A stretch of 64,000 bases of DNA from Bacillus cereus (GCF_025917685.1 NZ_CP089518.1:3411001-3475000); one strand, 5' to 3'. Counted from the first letter of the stretch, positions 22,809 through 32,041 are shown. The notes: a model not told the origin generated them from the sequence alone. Made by a program: numbers and translations.

Positions 22809-23720
22809 TTACTGCTCACCCTTCTCATCTTCCACTTCAATCCTTTTTTTCTCTCTTGCAATTTTCAAAAACTCTAAAAGCTCTGGGTTAGTATTCATTT
22901 TTTTATAAGCTACCGACATTTCTGCAACAAAATTAGAATCATATAACTCTTTATATACAACTTCTGTTTTATATAATTTATTTGCCGATACAGGGATTAC
23001 TGTAATCCCAATCCCTGCTGCTACAAGCCCCATAACTGTTTGATATTCTGTTGCTTCTTGTACAATTTGAGGACTAAAGCCAACCTCTCGACAAAGAGAT
23101 AAAATTGTATCATACAACGCCGGCCATACTGGTCTCGTAATAAATACAAACGGTTCATCGCGTAAATCTTCTATATGTATTTCATCTTTCTCTGCAAGTG
23201 GATGTGCCTTTGGCAAACATAAAGTACAAGATAACCTTTGAATTGGTTCTAACTCTAATAATTGTGTTGGAATTGGTGGACGTAAAAATCCAATATCAAT
23301 ACGATTATCATGAAGTGCATGCACTTGATCTGGTGTAGATAATTCATGTAATGCGACAGACACTCTCGGAAATTTCTTTCTATACTCCCTGACGATAGAC
23401 GGTAAAATATCATATATCGCCGCACCTACAAAACCAATTGAGAGTGATCCAACTTCTCCCCTTTGCGCACTTTGTGCAACTTCTACTGCTTTTTCAATTT
23501 GCTCAAACGCTTTTTTTACTTCTTTTAAAAACATTTCTCCTGCTTCTGTTAATTCAACCTTTCTCTTCGTTCTTGAAAATAACAGAACTCCCATTTCTTT
23601 TTCTAATTGCTGAATTTGTTGACTAAGTGGTGGTTGTGTCATTTGTAAACGAGCAGCCGCTCGTCCAAAGTGTAACTCTTCTGCCACAACAACAAAATAT
23701 TGCAAATGCCGTAATTCCAT
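22809..23720 (-). CDS. LysR-type regulator of the cid operon
   Basis: A 303-residue LysR protein. Its N-terminal winged helix is MELRHLQYFVVVAEELHFGRAAARLQMTQPPLSQQIQQLE, and its effector-binding domain (residues about 90-290) resembles CidR/AlsR/YwbI. The ATG at 23720 follows AAAAGGG; the frame reaches eight codons further without a ribosome site. It is divergent from cidAB across 150 bp, the same arrangement as ywbI-ywbH-ywbG in B. subtilis, and probably activates cidAB in response to acetate or carbon overflow. Confidence 0.88.
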   Translation of the reverse strand: MELRHLQYFVVVAEELHFGRAAARLQMTQPPLSQQIQQLEKEMGVLLFSRTKRKVELTEAGEMFLKEVKKAFEQIEKAVEVAQSAQRGEVGSLSIGFVGAAIYDILPSIVREYRKKFPRVSVALHELSTPDQVHALHDNRIDIGFLRPPIPTQLLELEPIQRLSCTLCLPKAHPLAEKDEIHIEDLRDEPFVFITRPVWPALYDTILSLCREVGFSPQIVQEATEYQTVMGLVAAGIGITVIPVSANKLYKTEVVYKELYDSNFVAEMSVAYKKMNTNPELLEFLKIAREKKRIEVEDEKGEQ

Positions 23721-23872
23721 TTTGGACACCCTTTTCACTTTCAATTAATACGTCTAATATATTAATAACATATAATTTATATATTAGACAAATATTTTGA
23801 ATGAACGTATAGTAGAAATTGTTAATTCTTTTTTACAATTTTTATGTAAAAAAAGAAAGAGGTGGTTACTGT

Positions 23873-24238
23873 ATGAAATGGTGGAAGTTAAGCGGGCAAA
23901 TTTTATTATTATTTTGTTTCGCTTGGACAGGTGAATGGATCGCAAAACAGGCACACCTCCCAGTTCCAGGAAGCATAATCGGTATTTTTTTATTATTAAT
24001 TTCATTAAAATTTAACCTGGTGAAAAAAGAGTGGATACAAGACGGAGCAGACTTTTTATTAAAAGAACTTATTTTATTTTTCATTCCTTCTGCAGTCGCT
24101 GTCATACGCTACAAAGATACACTATCACAATATGGAATCGATCTCATTTTAATTATCGTGATTAGTACACTTTGTGTCACTCTCGTAACGGGACTATTAA
24201 CAGAATTGCTATTAAAGCGGAAAGGATCAACACAATGA
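23873..24238 (+). CDS. cidA: CidA/LrgA-family holin-like protein
   Basis: A 121-residue membrane protein with four transmembrane helices and the LrgA/CidA signature [14 protein letters not shown]. Together with CidB it influences murein hydrolase activity, cell lysis and pyruvate/acetate metabolism. I chose the ATG at 23873 behind AGAGGTGG over the longer frame. It overlaps cidB by 4 bp (ATGA). Confidence 0.9.
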   Translation: MKWWKLSGQILLLFCFAWTGEWIAKQAHLPVPGSIIGIFLLLISLKFNLVKKEWIQDGADFLLKELILFFIPSAVAVIRYKDTLSQYGIDLILIIVISTLCVTLVTGLLTELLLKRKGSTQ

Positions 24239-24912
24239 TCGGCTTTCTTTGTTTGCTATTAACACTATTCACATATTGGGTATCTAAAAAAATGTATCAA
24301 CGCTGGAATTGGAGCTTACTTTCTCCCCTTCTTGTATGCCCAATCATTTTAATTGCTTTATTACTCGGATTAGATACACCATACGAAACCTACGAATCCG
24401 GTGGTCATTGGTTAACAGAATTATTAAAACCTGCAACGGTTGCTTTCGCATGGCCAATCTATAAATATTTTGATCTATTAAAAAAACATGGAACTGCTAT
24501 TTTAATTAATGTCATTGTCGGTTCTTTTCTATCAGTTATTACTTCAGCACTATTAGCTAATTTTTTTCAAATTGATTCATCAATCGAACAGAGTTTAGCA
24601 CCACATATTGTAACGACACCTATTGCAATGGCTATTTCAGAAATGATTGGTGGCATGTCACAATTAACAGCAGTTTTCGTCGTATTAACTGCCTTAACTG
24701 GGGCATTACTCGGTCCTACTCTCATACGCATATGCCGCATTAAAACAGCGCTCGCAAAAGGTATAATGCTAGGTACTAGCGCGAATGGAACCGGAACATC
24801 AAAAGCATTTGAAATCGGTCCTGTCGAAGGTACAATTGCAAGTTTATCAATGCTTTTAACAGCCGGAGCTAGTTTAGTTATCGTTCCGCTTTTCTTATCT
24901 TGGATACATTAA
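24235..24912 (+). CDS. cidB: CidB/LrgB-family protein
   Basis: A 225-residue LrgB-family membrane protein with about eight hydrophobic segments. Conserved segments include [20 protein letters not shown] ([17 protein letters not shown]) and [20 protein letters not shown]. It works with CidA in control of autolysis and in export of overflow metabolites. The start codon overlaps the cidA stop, so the two are translationally coupled. Confidence 0.92.
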   Translation: MIGFLCLLLTLFTYWVSKKMYQRWNWSLLSPLLVCPIILIALLLGLDTPYETYESGGHWLTELLKPATVAFAWPIYKYFDLLKKHGTAILINVIVGSFLSVITSALLANFFQIDSSIEQSLAPHIVTTPIAMAISEMIGGMSQLTAVFVVLTALTGALLGPTLIRICRIKTALAKGIMLGTSANGTGTSKAFEIGPVEGTIASLSMLLTAGASLVIVPLFLSWIH

Positions 24913-24942
24913 AAAAGCGAGTGTTTAAACACTCGTTTTTTT
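24911..24942. terminator. cidB / Nudix convergent terminator
   Basis: CGAGTGTTTAAACACTCG is a perfect 18-bp palindrome with A and T runs on either side. Confidence 0.8.
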
Positions 24943-25338
24943 ATTTATATATTTATTTAAAATCTTATAATCCTCCGGGAAAGATAGCGTTAATTCCTTC
25001 ATTTCATCTATCCTCTTCCAAGCAATTTCATGTATTAACTCATCAGGATCTTGGATTTTCATACTACCGCCTATTTTTTTAACGACATAATAATGAACGT
25101 ATACAGGAACCCCGTATGTAATACCTTCTTTTTCGTATATTTTATTTACAACCTCCACATTGTAACCCGTTTCTTCCCAAACTTCTCGAATACAACATTC
25201 TTCTAGTGTTTCTCCATTTTCAAGCCCACCACTTGGAACAGACCACCTTTTTTCTTCACCCTTTTGCCCTTGCAACACCATTAAAACTTCATTTCTTTCA
25301 TTTACACATACTGCTGCACAACCTACCCATCTTTCCAT
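24925..25338 (-). CDS. Nudix hydrolase
   Basis: A 137-residue protein with a complete Nudix box from GGLENGE to REVWEETGY (G-x5-E-x7-REV-x-EE-x-G-Y) near residues 39-61, the Mg-binding catalytic loop that hydrolyses nucleoside diphosphate-linked substrates. I placed the start at the ATG at 25338, six bases after GGAGGG. Several Nudix enzymes of this size clean up oxidised nucleotides, but the substrate is not determined. Confidence 0.9.
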   Translation of the reverse strand: MERWVGCAAVCVNERNEVLMVLQGQKGEEKRWSVPSGGLENGETLEECCIREVWEETGYNVEVVNKIYEKEGITYGVPVYVHYYVVKKIGGSMKIQDPDELIHEIAWKRIDEMKELTLSFPEDYKILNKYINKKTSV

Positions 25339-25479
25339 ATACATCCCTCCCCTATAAAAATTCACCTTCTTTATCATTTTCTCCTTGAAAAAAGAGGAAA
25401 AAAGTAAACTAATGACGAAAAATCACATTAACTTCATAGACAATCCCTTCTTAGAAATTAAAAACGGAAGGATGAAAAT

Positions 25480-25680
25480 ATGATTTCTAAATATGTTGTG
25501 GAATGTGTCTTTTGTGAAGAAAACCGAAAACCTCGCCAAGCTATCGTAACAGTTCCTGCCACTACTCAGCTACTAGCCATTGAAAAAGTGCGTGCGGAAT
25601 GTAAACGTCGTTTTGGAAAAGCTTTATTATTGCAAACAGAAATTAAAGAAGAAATAGTTTTTGAACAAAAAGAAAGCTAA
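25480..25680 (+). CDS. Small conserved hypothetical protein, 66 residues
   Basis: A 66-residue basic protein with a CVFC pair near residue 9. GGAAGG precedes its ATG and its own terminator follows. No family is recognised. The CxxC could bind a metal, but a second pair is missing; only one further Cys follows (AECKRRFG). Confidence 0.65.
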   Translation: MISKYVVECVFCEENRKPRQAIVTVPATTQLLAIEKVRAECKRRFGKALLLQTEIKEEIVFEQKES

Positions 25681-25702
25681 CCATAAACTGGTCAGCTTTC
25701 TT
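25671..25702 (+). terminator. Terminator of the 66-residue protein gene
   Basis: AGAAAGCTAACCA pairs with TGGTCAGCTTTCTT with one mismatch. The gap 25703-25989 beyond it holds only an 8-bp inverted repeat (CCATTATG / CATAATGG, 25761-25783) and no supported gene. Confidence 0.65.
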
Positions 25703-25989
25703 ATCCGATCATATTTTCACATGAAGATTAGGGGCATCCTCTTTAAGGATCGGGATTTACCCATTATGTGCGTTCCATAATGGTCATCGAACAATATATT
25801 TCTATACAATAAACTATTGAATAGAATAGGGCAAAACTTGTTCGCATTTTTAGAAAAGGGATAGGGATATAATTCAAGTAATACTTCGAATACTCGAACT
25901 TTACACTCATTATATTAAAGCAAATCCTTTTATATTGGAAATATGAATTACTTACATAATTCATTCGTAAAATATATTAATAATTTTCT

Positions 25990-26760
25990 TTACTCTACTA
26001 ACAACATACATCCAGCTAGTATCGGTGTCATAATCATTGAAAATCTTAAAAGCATGCGAGGTGCATAATTTGTAAACTTAGCTCCTATATATGCCCCTAA
26101 CATTGTCCCGATTAAAACTTGTACTAATAATACATAATCTAAATACCCTTCCGAACTATATCCAAGCCCACCTCCAATTGCGATTGGTAATATAACAAGC
26201 ATTGTCGTGCCTACAGATTGCTGAATTGTTAATCCTAATAGAACTATTAATCCAAGTTGGATAAAAGGTGCTGAACCAATCCCAAATGAACCAGCTAACA
26301 TTCCAGTAACCAGTCCGAGACATATACATTTAATCAAGTTATCTTTCGAAAGTTCGTTACGCCCTTTTAAAGACGACCGTTCCTTTTTTTGAAATATAAT
26401 TAATCTAATAAACATAAAAATTGCAGATAAAAATAACATTCCCGCTGTAAACCAGTGTAGAAGATTCGCTGGTATTAGCGAACCAAACTTCGAACCAATA
26501 AAGGAACCAATTGCTCCAAATCCCCCAACAATTCCGCCTATTACAAGCACAACATTCCCTTCTCTATAATGACTTAATACCCCAGATAATGTCGTAAATG
26601 CCATAGCAGTTAGAGATGTTGCAAGAGCAACGTGAATAGGGATATGGAATACTAAAGTGAGTATTGCGATGATAAATCCTGCCCCTCCTGCTCCGACAAA
26701 CCCTAATAAAACTCCCATTAATAACATTGTTATAATAATTGCCACATATTCCCCCTCCAA
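25990..26760 (-). CDS. TauE/SafE-family sulfite/organosulfur exporter-like permease
   Basis: A 256-residue membrane protein with eight hydrophobic segments and two TauE/SafE repeats. It has GFVGAGGAGFIIAILTLVFHIP near residue 20 and GMLAGSFGIGSAPFIQLGLIVLLG in the second half. The family moves anions such as sulfite, sulfoacetate or taurine breakdown products. AGGGGGAAT precedes the ATG. No sulfur gene lies nearby, so the substrate is open. Confidence 0.88.
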   Translation of the reverse strand: MEGEYVAIIITMLLMGVLLGFVGAGGAGFIIAILTLVFHIPIHVALATSLTAMAFTTLSGVLSHYREGNVVLVIGGIVGGFGAIGSFIGSKFGSLIPANLLHWFTAGMLFLSAIFMFIRLIIFQKKERSSLKGRNELSKDNLIKCICLGLVTGMLAGSFGIGSAPFIQLGLIVLLGLTIQQSVGTTMLVILPIAIGGGLGYSSEGYLDYVLLVQVLIGTMLGAYIGAKFTNYAPRMLLRFSMIMTPILAGCMLLVE

Positions 26761-26800
26761 TATTCCAATTATCTATCACATGCGCACTTCTATACAAACA

Positions 26801-26825
26801 AAAAGCATCCTAAATGGATGCTCTT
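26801..26825 (-). terminator. Terminator of the 48-residue protein gene
   Basis: AGCATCC / GGATGCT stem followed by TTTTTG on the minus strand, 30 bp past the small gene's stop. Confidence 0.65.
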
Positions 26826-26854
26826 TCTACTTTTTCTATATTAATAATATGTAC

Positions 26855-27001
26855 TTACTCTTGATTAATCAAAATAACAGCGGGCCCAGAAACAACTACT
26901 CCGGCCACTTCTATCTTTTCAAATTCCATCACTGTAATAGATATAACCCCTTCTCTTTCCATCAATTCCTTACTCAGGACTTCAGTCGGTATTGATTTCA
27001 C
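26855..27001 (-). CDS. Small conserved-looking protein, 48 residues
   Basis: The GTG at 27001 has an excellent ribosome site (AAAAGGAGG, 8 bp upstream). The 48-codon frame runs MKSIPTEVLSKELMEREG, continues ISITVMEFEKIEVAG, and ends VVVSGPAVILINQE. A terminator follows. It is soluble, acidic and beta-rich in appearance. No family is recognised. It is short enough to be skipped by automatic callers. Confidence 0.65.
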   Translation of the reverse strand: MKSIPTEVLSKELMEREGVISITVMEFEKIEVAGVVVSGPAVILINQE

Positions 27002-27126
27002 CGTCCTACCTCCTTTTCATTTTATACAAAAAACTACCCAATGCCTCTAAATATATGCATCACCACCACTTTCATTCCTTATTCCAGTCAAAATTCACAT
27101 CCCCTTTCTATAACATATTGAAAAAT

Positions 27127-27157
27127 AAAAAAGCACTCGCCAAAGCGAGTGCCTTTT
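27127..27157. terminator. Terminator of the SLH amidase gene
   Basis: CACTCGC / GCGAGTG stem with A/T runs on both sides, directly past the amidase stop. Confidence 0.75.
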
Positions 27158-27159
27158 CA

Positions 27160-28887
27160 TTATTTACTCTCTATTACTTTTAACATTCTATTAATAAATG
27201 CTGCAGATTCCCCACGTGTTGCAGAACCTTTTGGCATAAACTCATTATTCTCATTCCCTTTTACGATACCTAACCCATAAACACGTTGAACCGCCTGTTT
27301 ATCATACGCTAAATTTTGATCCGTAAATGGTAATGGAACTAAATTACCTTTTATATTTTTGTATTGCAATGCACGATCAATCATAATGACAGCTTCATCA
27401 CGTTTAATCGTATCATTCGGAGCAAATATATCATTTCCTCGTCCACTTATAATCCCAGCACTAGCTGCACGATTAATACCATCTACTAGTGATGGATGAG
27501 CTGTGCTTATATCTTTGAAATTCGATTTCCCCTCTGGTAATTGCAATGATCTTGAAACTAAATTCGCAAATTCACCACGTGTTACAAGGCGTTCTGGCCA
27601 GTAAGAACCCTTTCCGTCTCCAACCATAATACCTCTTTTATCTAATTCACGAATATCCGCTTCATACCAACCGCCTGTAATATCATCTTTATGATTTGCA
27701 TCATAATAAGCTTTTGTTCCCTGTAAGAATGGTTCCCATGCATTATTATTTATCATAATAGCCGGACAATTCTTTCCGCTCCAAAATTGATGTTTTTTCA
27801 CATTTTCTAAAGGAATATTTAATTCCCCCATTAAATAGGCTGCTAGTTTGCGAGCATTTTCCACAGCTTTATTATAATCACCATCTTGATTGACAGCAAT
27901 TTCAATTGCAATGGATTCTCTATTACCAGTTCCTTCTGCTCCATCTCCAGCATGCCAACCATTTTCATTTAATGGTAGATGTTGATAAATTTCTTTATCA
28001 TCTACTGTAAAATGCCAAGATGCTGAACGATCAGTCGTTCCTGTTGCTTGACTGTATAAATATTGTGCATGGTTTTTAGCATTTGCTCCAACACTATAAT
28101 TATCTGTCTCATGAATTGTAATGTATTTTGGTTTCATCGCATTGCCTGGACGAATATTTTCATTTCCTGTTGGCACAATCATTTCCTTTAATGGTACACC
28201 GTAAATATCCGTTGTTTTCTCTGCTGATGGCGCTGCATACATAACAGCTGCACGTTTTGTACGTGTTGGTGTTGTGTCTTGAATAAGCGAGGCCTTTGTC
28301 CCTTCAAATTTTGCTGAAGGTGCATAAATCCATTTCACCTCATTATCTATTTGGACTTGGAACCACTTTCCAACTTGTCCAATTGCAATAATTGTTTGCG
28401 GTTGTAACACTTTCTCATCTTTATATGAATTAAATGGTGCGGTATATGTAGCTGTCTCTTCATTAATTACTAACTTTTCGTTTACCAAGCGATAAACTTC
28501 CTTAACCTCTACATTTCCTTCACTATTTTGTATCCACCCAGCTCCAGATGATGTTTCAACATAGTAAGCGTTTCCTTTTCGTTTCTCGGCTTTCACTACT
28601 TGATTAGAAAGCTGCACACCTGTTGCTTTTTGTAAATCAGCAGAATCAAATAAAGATGCTGAACTTATTATATGTACAAGAAAATCTCCTTGCGCTTCAG
28701 TTGTTACTCCTTTGTCCTCTCCACGCCCATCTTCATCTTTCATATGTTTTTCAATACTTTTTAAAGCTTGCTCTTCAGTTGAAATTGTTACGGTCTTTTC
28801 TACTGTGTCAGCATAGGAAAAAGTTGGAATCGTTACCATACTAAATACAATTGATGCAGCTAAAACATTATAAAATCCTTTTTTCAT
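27160..28887 (-). CDS. S-layer-homology N-acetylmuramoyl-L-alanine amidase
   Basis: A 575-residue secreted cell-wall hydrolase. A signal peptide (about 1-26, ending FSYA) is followed by an SH3-like region (about 60-195) and an Amidase_2/PGRP zinc domain (about 230-380). Zinc-site candidates are ITIHETDN, WHAGDGAEG and KKHQFWSGKNCP. Three SLH repeats (about 393-575) should tether it to pyruvylated secondary wall polymer. It cleaves the MurNAc-L-Ala bond. The leader is unusual: GGGAGGG lies 39 nt upstream of ATG with a hairpin between. Confidence 0.93.
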   Translation of the reverse strand: MKKGFYNVLAASIVFSMVTIPTFSYADTVEKTVTISTEEQALKSIEKHMKDEDGRGEDKGVTTEAQGDFLVHIISSASLFDSADLQKATGVQLSNQVVKAEKRKGNAYYVETSSGAGWIQNSEGNVEVKEVYRLVNEKLVINEETATYTAPFNSYKDEKVLQPQTIIAIGQVGKWFQVQIDNEVKWIYAPSAKFEGTKASLIQDTTPTRTKRAAVMYAAPSAEKTTDIYGVPLKEMIVPTGNENIRPGNAMKPKYITIHETDNYSVGANAKNHAQYLYSQATGTTDRSASWHFTVDDKEIYQHLPLNENGWHAGDGAEGTGNRESIAIEIAVNQDGDYNKAVENARKLAAYLMGELNIPLENVKKHQFWSGKNCPAIMINNNAWEPFLQGTKAYYDANHKDDITGGWYEADIRELDKRGIMVGDGKGSYWPERLVTRGEFANLVSRSLQLPEGKSNFKDISTAHPSLVDGINRAASAGIISGRGNDIFAPNDTIKRDEAVIMIDRALQYKNIKGNLVPLPFTDQNLAYDKQAVQRVYGLGIVKGNENNEFMPKGSATRGESAAFINRMLKVIESK

Positions 28888-28896
28888 AATAATTAT

Positions 28897-28936
28897 TTAA
28901 CACGCTTATATCGAAATTCGTGTTAACTTCCCTCCC
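28897..28936 (-). promoter_or_regulatory. Distant ribosome site and intervening hairpin of the SLH amidase
   Basis: On the transcript GGGAGGGAAG (28936-28927) is followed by the stem TTAACACG / CGTGTTAA (28926-28897, 14-nt loop), and only then by ATAATTATT-ATG. No other start codon fits the ribosome site. Confidence 0.5.
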
Positions 28937-29070
28937 TAATCTAAAAATTTAATACTATCTAGTAAACTTCTAAACTAAATAACCATTTACAATATAACAA
29001 ACTCTATCTCATTCGTATAGATAGGAATGACTACTATTTGCCTGTTTTTTCTATATTGGAATATAGAAAA

Positions 29071-29093
29071 GAAGCTATAAAAGATATAGCTTC
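29071..29093 (-). terminator. Hairpin terminator
   Basis: GAAGCTATA / TATAGCTTC stem with TTTTCTATATT on the minus-strand 3' side, directly past the 189-residue membrane protein gene. Confidence 0.65.
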
Positions 29094-29106
29094 TCCTCTC
29101 ACTATT

Positions 29107-29676
29107 TCAATCTCGTTGTACCTTATACTCTATAACTCTACCATCTTTATCAAATTGCAAAACAAGACATTCACTATCTATAGGAATGAAACTACGTTCA
29201 TTCCCAAGATAGTATAGTGTAGTAATTCCCGTTTCCAAACTGCTTGTTTTCGTAGGGACCCCTAACAATTTTATGATTTCCTCGTTTGATTTCCCTATCA
29301 ATTTATGCCGCTTTAATAAGTCATCTATCATATATACCCGTTTTTCCTCATCATTTAACCACCGATCCTGATTAAAGTTTGAAGTGTATTTATTTAAACT
29401 TAATTGTAAAGTGCATACTATCAATGGAATGAGAGCAACCATCATTACAGTGAACAGCTGTTTCTTATCTTTATCACGTCTTGCTGATACATGTAAGACA
29501 GCCTTTTGAATAATAACTAGTAGAATAAAAGGCATTGCTACTACAAAAATACTCGTTACACTCAATGACACATGAACCATATCAATAACAAAGATAAACA
29601 CAAGATACATTAATATATACAAACAAAAATAAATGTACAATATTCCCCACAATATAGAGCTTTTACCTTTCTCCAC
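29107..29676 (-). CDS. Membrane protein with SmpA/OmlA-like C-terminal domain
   Basis: A 189-residue protein with three N-terminal transmembrane helices (about 9-32, 38-60, 76-96). A soluble C-terminal domain of about 75 residues follows, where LIGKSNEEIIKLLGVPT, YYLGNERSFIPIDSE and VLQFDKDGRVIEYKVQ resemble the BamE/SmpA fold. In Gram-positive bacteria such domains are of unknown function. No partner is evident next to it. Confidence 0.6.
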   Translation of the reverse strand: MEKGKSSILWGILYIYFCLYILMYLVFIFVIDMVHVSLSVTSIFVVAMPFILLVIIQKAVLHVSARRDKDKKQLFTVMMVALIPLIVCTLQLSLNKYTSNFNQDRWLNDEEKRVYMIDDLLKRHKLIGKSNEEIIKLLGVPTKTSSLETGITTLYYLGNERSFIPIDSECLVLQFDKDGRVIEYKVQRD

Positions 29677-29696
29677 CCAAATAACACCTACTTTAT

Positions 29697-29820
29697 CCCG
29701 TTAGTGACACTCCCAGCTCAAAATTCAGCTGTAAAGAAGTTATGTGGCAGTCGTACTGACCATAAAAGTCCGATTGATGCGGGTTAATAATCAGCCGGGA
29801 ATGCCCCACTGATTAAAGTT
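29697..29820. repeat. Structured non-coding element, possible interspersed repeat
   Basis: About 120 bp between two genes are richer in GC than their surroundings and highly foldable. AATCAG-GGG pairs with CCC-CTGATT (29792-29818), and CAGCT pairs with AGCTG (29714-29732). There is no coding potential. It abuts the stop codon of the NERD gene. It resembles in style the bcr-type repeats of the B. cereus group, but I cannot verify that by search. Confidence 0.4.
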
Positions 29821-30855
29821 TTACTTCGCAACATAATTCATCTGGCCAATCATATCTCTAATCTTTCGTAGTTCTTGTGCTGTATATATTACTTTACTTG
29901 TTAAAACTTCATTTCTGAAAAACGTTACAATTTGCTCTCTATCTTTAAATCTCGGCAATTCTTCATTAGAAAGATCAATAACTTCTTTTCCACTTTCATT
30001 TTCAAAATATACAATCGGTTTTATTTTTCCCTTTACAATATCTACTTGCATTTCTTCCAAACAATTATATAAAGTTTGAGATAGTATTTTCGCTTTATAC
30101 GCTGGATTTCCTTCATTTCTTACTTGCCAAGTTAATGAAGTTCCATCCGTAATAAATTCAAATGTCTCTTCTTTTTCAATTTCATGTTGATACTTACCAA
30201 TTTCCTCAATCATAAATGAATATATACCTGCATTTTCTCTCGTTAAGCCATGGATTAATTTCCCTGTCCATTCTTTCGTCTCCAGTAGATAAATACCAGT
30301 TTTACATAAGATGAGATGATGGATTCGATTATCGTTTACGTCACGTTTATGTCTATCTTTATCACTTCTCATAAAGATATTCGGCATAATATGAAACTCA
30401 TCTTCTAGTATGATTCCTTGCTCAACAAAACCTCGTTTCATATAATGTAATGCTTCATGTGTATTCACTTCGGCACCATTTTTGGCATACTCTCGTAAAT
30501 CTGCAATTAAATTTTGAAACATATGTAGTTCATTACTATGCTTATCTTGCATTTCACTACGTTCTTTACTATGTTGAACAGCTAGTTGATTTTTCATCAT
30601 ACGCATATTTTCAAGTTCTCTAGCTGTACTCACTTGTAAATCATTATATTTTTTTTGCTCCATATTCTTTAAAGTACTTTGTTGTTCTTTATGCTCTGTA
30701 ATCGTAGCTGCAATTTCACTTTCATATGTTTCAATCGCTTGTTTCTTTTCAAATTCTACTTGCTGGCTCTCTGATTCTAACTGTTTATTTTTATAAAACA
30801 GTACAAACACTGCAGCTAATAATATTAAAATTCCACCTATTAGCACATACTCCAT
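29821..30855 (-). CDS. NERD-domain protein with membrane anchor and coiled coil
   Basis: A 344-residue protein: one N-terminal transmembrane helix (3-21), a long charged coiled-coil region (about 25-120), and a nuclease-related (NERD) domain from about 140. The domain core is HHLILCKTGIYLLETKEWTGKL, whose ETKEW corresponds to the E-x-K of the PD-(D/E)XK-like fold. NERD proteins are presumed nucleases or DNA-processing factors; function is unproven. Monocistronic. Confidence 0.8.
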   Translation of the reverse strand: MEYVLIGGILILLAAVFVLFYKNKQLESESQQVEFEKKQAIETYESEIAATITEHKEQQSTLKNMEQKKYNDLQVSTARELENMRMMKNQLAVQHSKERSEMQDKHSNELHMFQNLIADLREYAKNGAEVNTHEALHYMKRGFVEQGIILEDEFHIMPNIFMRSDKDRHKRDVNDNRIHHLILCKTGIYLLETKEWTGKLIHGLTRENAGIYSFMIEEIGKYQHEIEKEETFEFITDGTSLTWQVRNEGNPAYKAKILSQTLYNCLEEMQVDIVKGKIKPIVYFENESGKEVIDLSNEELPRFKDREQIVTFFRNEVLTSKVIYTAQELRKIRDMIGQMNYVAK

Positions 30856-30957
30856 ATTTTTTCTCCTTTATTTCACGTCCGATTATTTTTATAATTATAT
30901 CGATTATATTATACTATGCTTTTAATATACACTTTGTAAAAATTATATATTTTTAAT

Positions 30958-30985
30958 AAAAGGCACCTCAGTCGAGATACCTTTT
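30958..30985 (-). terminator. GH25 lysozyme gene terminator
   Basis: Imperfect stem AAAAGGCACCTC / GAGATACCTTTT just past the lysozyme stop. Confidence 0.65.
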
Positions 30986-30994
30986 AAGTTCACT

Positions 30995-32041
30995 TTATTG
31001 TACACCATACTGAATATAACTTGAATCATAGTATACCCATTGATTTGTCCCTAAGCAAAGCCATCCATCTTGCTTACTCCATACTCGATATGATTCACCA
31101 TGATGTAACTGTCTTATAACATTCCCATTTAATGATGGAGCGTCTCGCAGATTCACATTATCGCCAGTAATAGTTGCCACATAATGTTTATACTGAATAT
31201 AACTTGAATCATTATATACCCACTGATTTGTCCCTAAACAGAGCCATCCATCTTGTTCTCCCCAAACTTCGTATGATTCGCCACGATTCAATTGACGAAT
31301 TACACTAGACTGTAAAGATGGTCCACTTCGTAAATTCACATTATCTCCATTAATTACAGCAACTCCGTATACTGGAGTCGCATTATTAGGCGTGGGAACA
31401 TTACCTCCACCACTTGCTCCATTTCCTTGTAAAGCTTCTAATGAAACAGCTGCTGATACATCACAATTTCCTACACCTGAAATTTGCCCAGAATCTGTGT
31501 ACTGCCATGCTGTCCACTCTGTCCATCCACCAGCATCAACAGGCGGTATACTAGAATATCTGGAAACCCATAGTGGAATGTCACTTAACCCGTTAATTCC
31601 AAATTCATTAATATACCAAACTCCTGTATATAACATTACATTTTTCCCAGTAGCTTGTTTCACATAATTTACGAAACTTCTTGCCCAATTCGATATAGTC
31701 GCACCTGTTAAACTACTATTGCTAGTATCCGTTGGCGATTCTAAATCTAAAACAGGAATTAAGTCCATCTGATTACTCTGTAATATATTCACAAAATATT
31801 TCGCTTCTGAAATGGCATCATTTTGTTCTGGGTGCGCAAAATGATATGCACCAATTAATACATTCGCATTTCTCGCAGCTTGTACATTTTGAACGAAAGT
31901 AGGGTCAATATAGTTCACACCTTCCGTCGCTTTTGCATACGCCGCTGGAATACCAGATGACTTCACAGCATTCCAATCGATGTTTCCTTCCCAATGAGAC
32001 ACATCGATAAACGTAACATTTGAACTGGATCTATTTTGCAT
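30995..32041 (-). CDS. GH25 lysozyme (1,4-beta-N-acetylmuramidase) with two SH3 domains
   Basis: A 348-residue peptidoglycan muramidase. The GH25 domain covers about 8-205: FIDVSHWEG carries the first catalytic Asp (residue 13) and IPVLDLES the second acidic pair. Two nearly identical SH3_3 wall-binding repeats follow (about 225-285 and 288-348), each with GDNVNLR and DGWLCLGTNQWVY. No signal peptide is present, so release needs a holin, lysis or non-classical export. The form matches prophage endolysins, yet no phage genes surround it. Confidence 0.92.
   Translation of the reverse strand: MQNRSSSNVTFIDVSHWEGNIDWNAVKSSGIPAAYAKATEGVNYIDPTFVQNVQAARNANVLIGAYHFAHPEQNDAISEAKYFVNILQSNQMDLIPVLDLESPTDTSNSSLTGATISNWARSFVNYVKQATGKNVMLYTGVWYINEFGINGLSDIPLWVSRYSSIPPVDAGGWTEWTAWQYTDSGQISGVGNCDVSAAVSLEALQGNGASGGGNVPTPNNATPVYGVAVINGDNVNLRSGPSLQSSVIRQLNRGESYEVWGEQDGWLCLGTNQWVYNDSSYIQYKHYVATITGDNVNLRDAPSLNGNVIRQLHHGESYRVWSKQDGWLCLGTNQWVYYDSSYIQYGVQ

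Noticed and set aside
25764..25964. 66-codon open frame on the minus strand
   Set aside because: No ribosome site, Tyr/Phe/Ile-rich AT-driven composition and no neighbours in an operon; likely chance.
27160..28887. SLH amidase as a true S-layer structural protein
   Set aside because: The central Amidase_2 domain with zinc-site residues marks it as an enzyme; SLH repeats serve as anchor.
31005..31360. Tandem repeat as a CRISPR or mobile repeat
   Set aside because: It is the coding duplication of the SH3 domain of the lysozyme.
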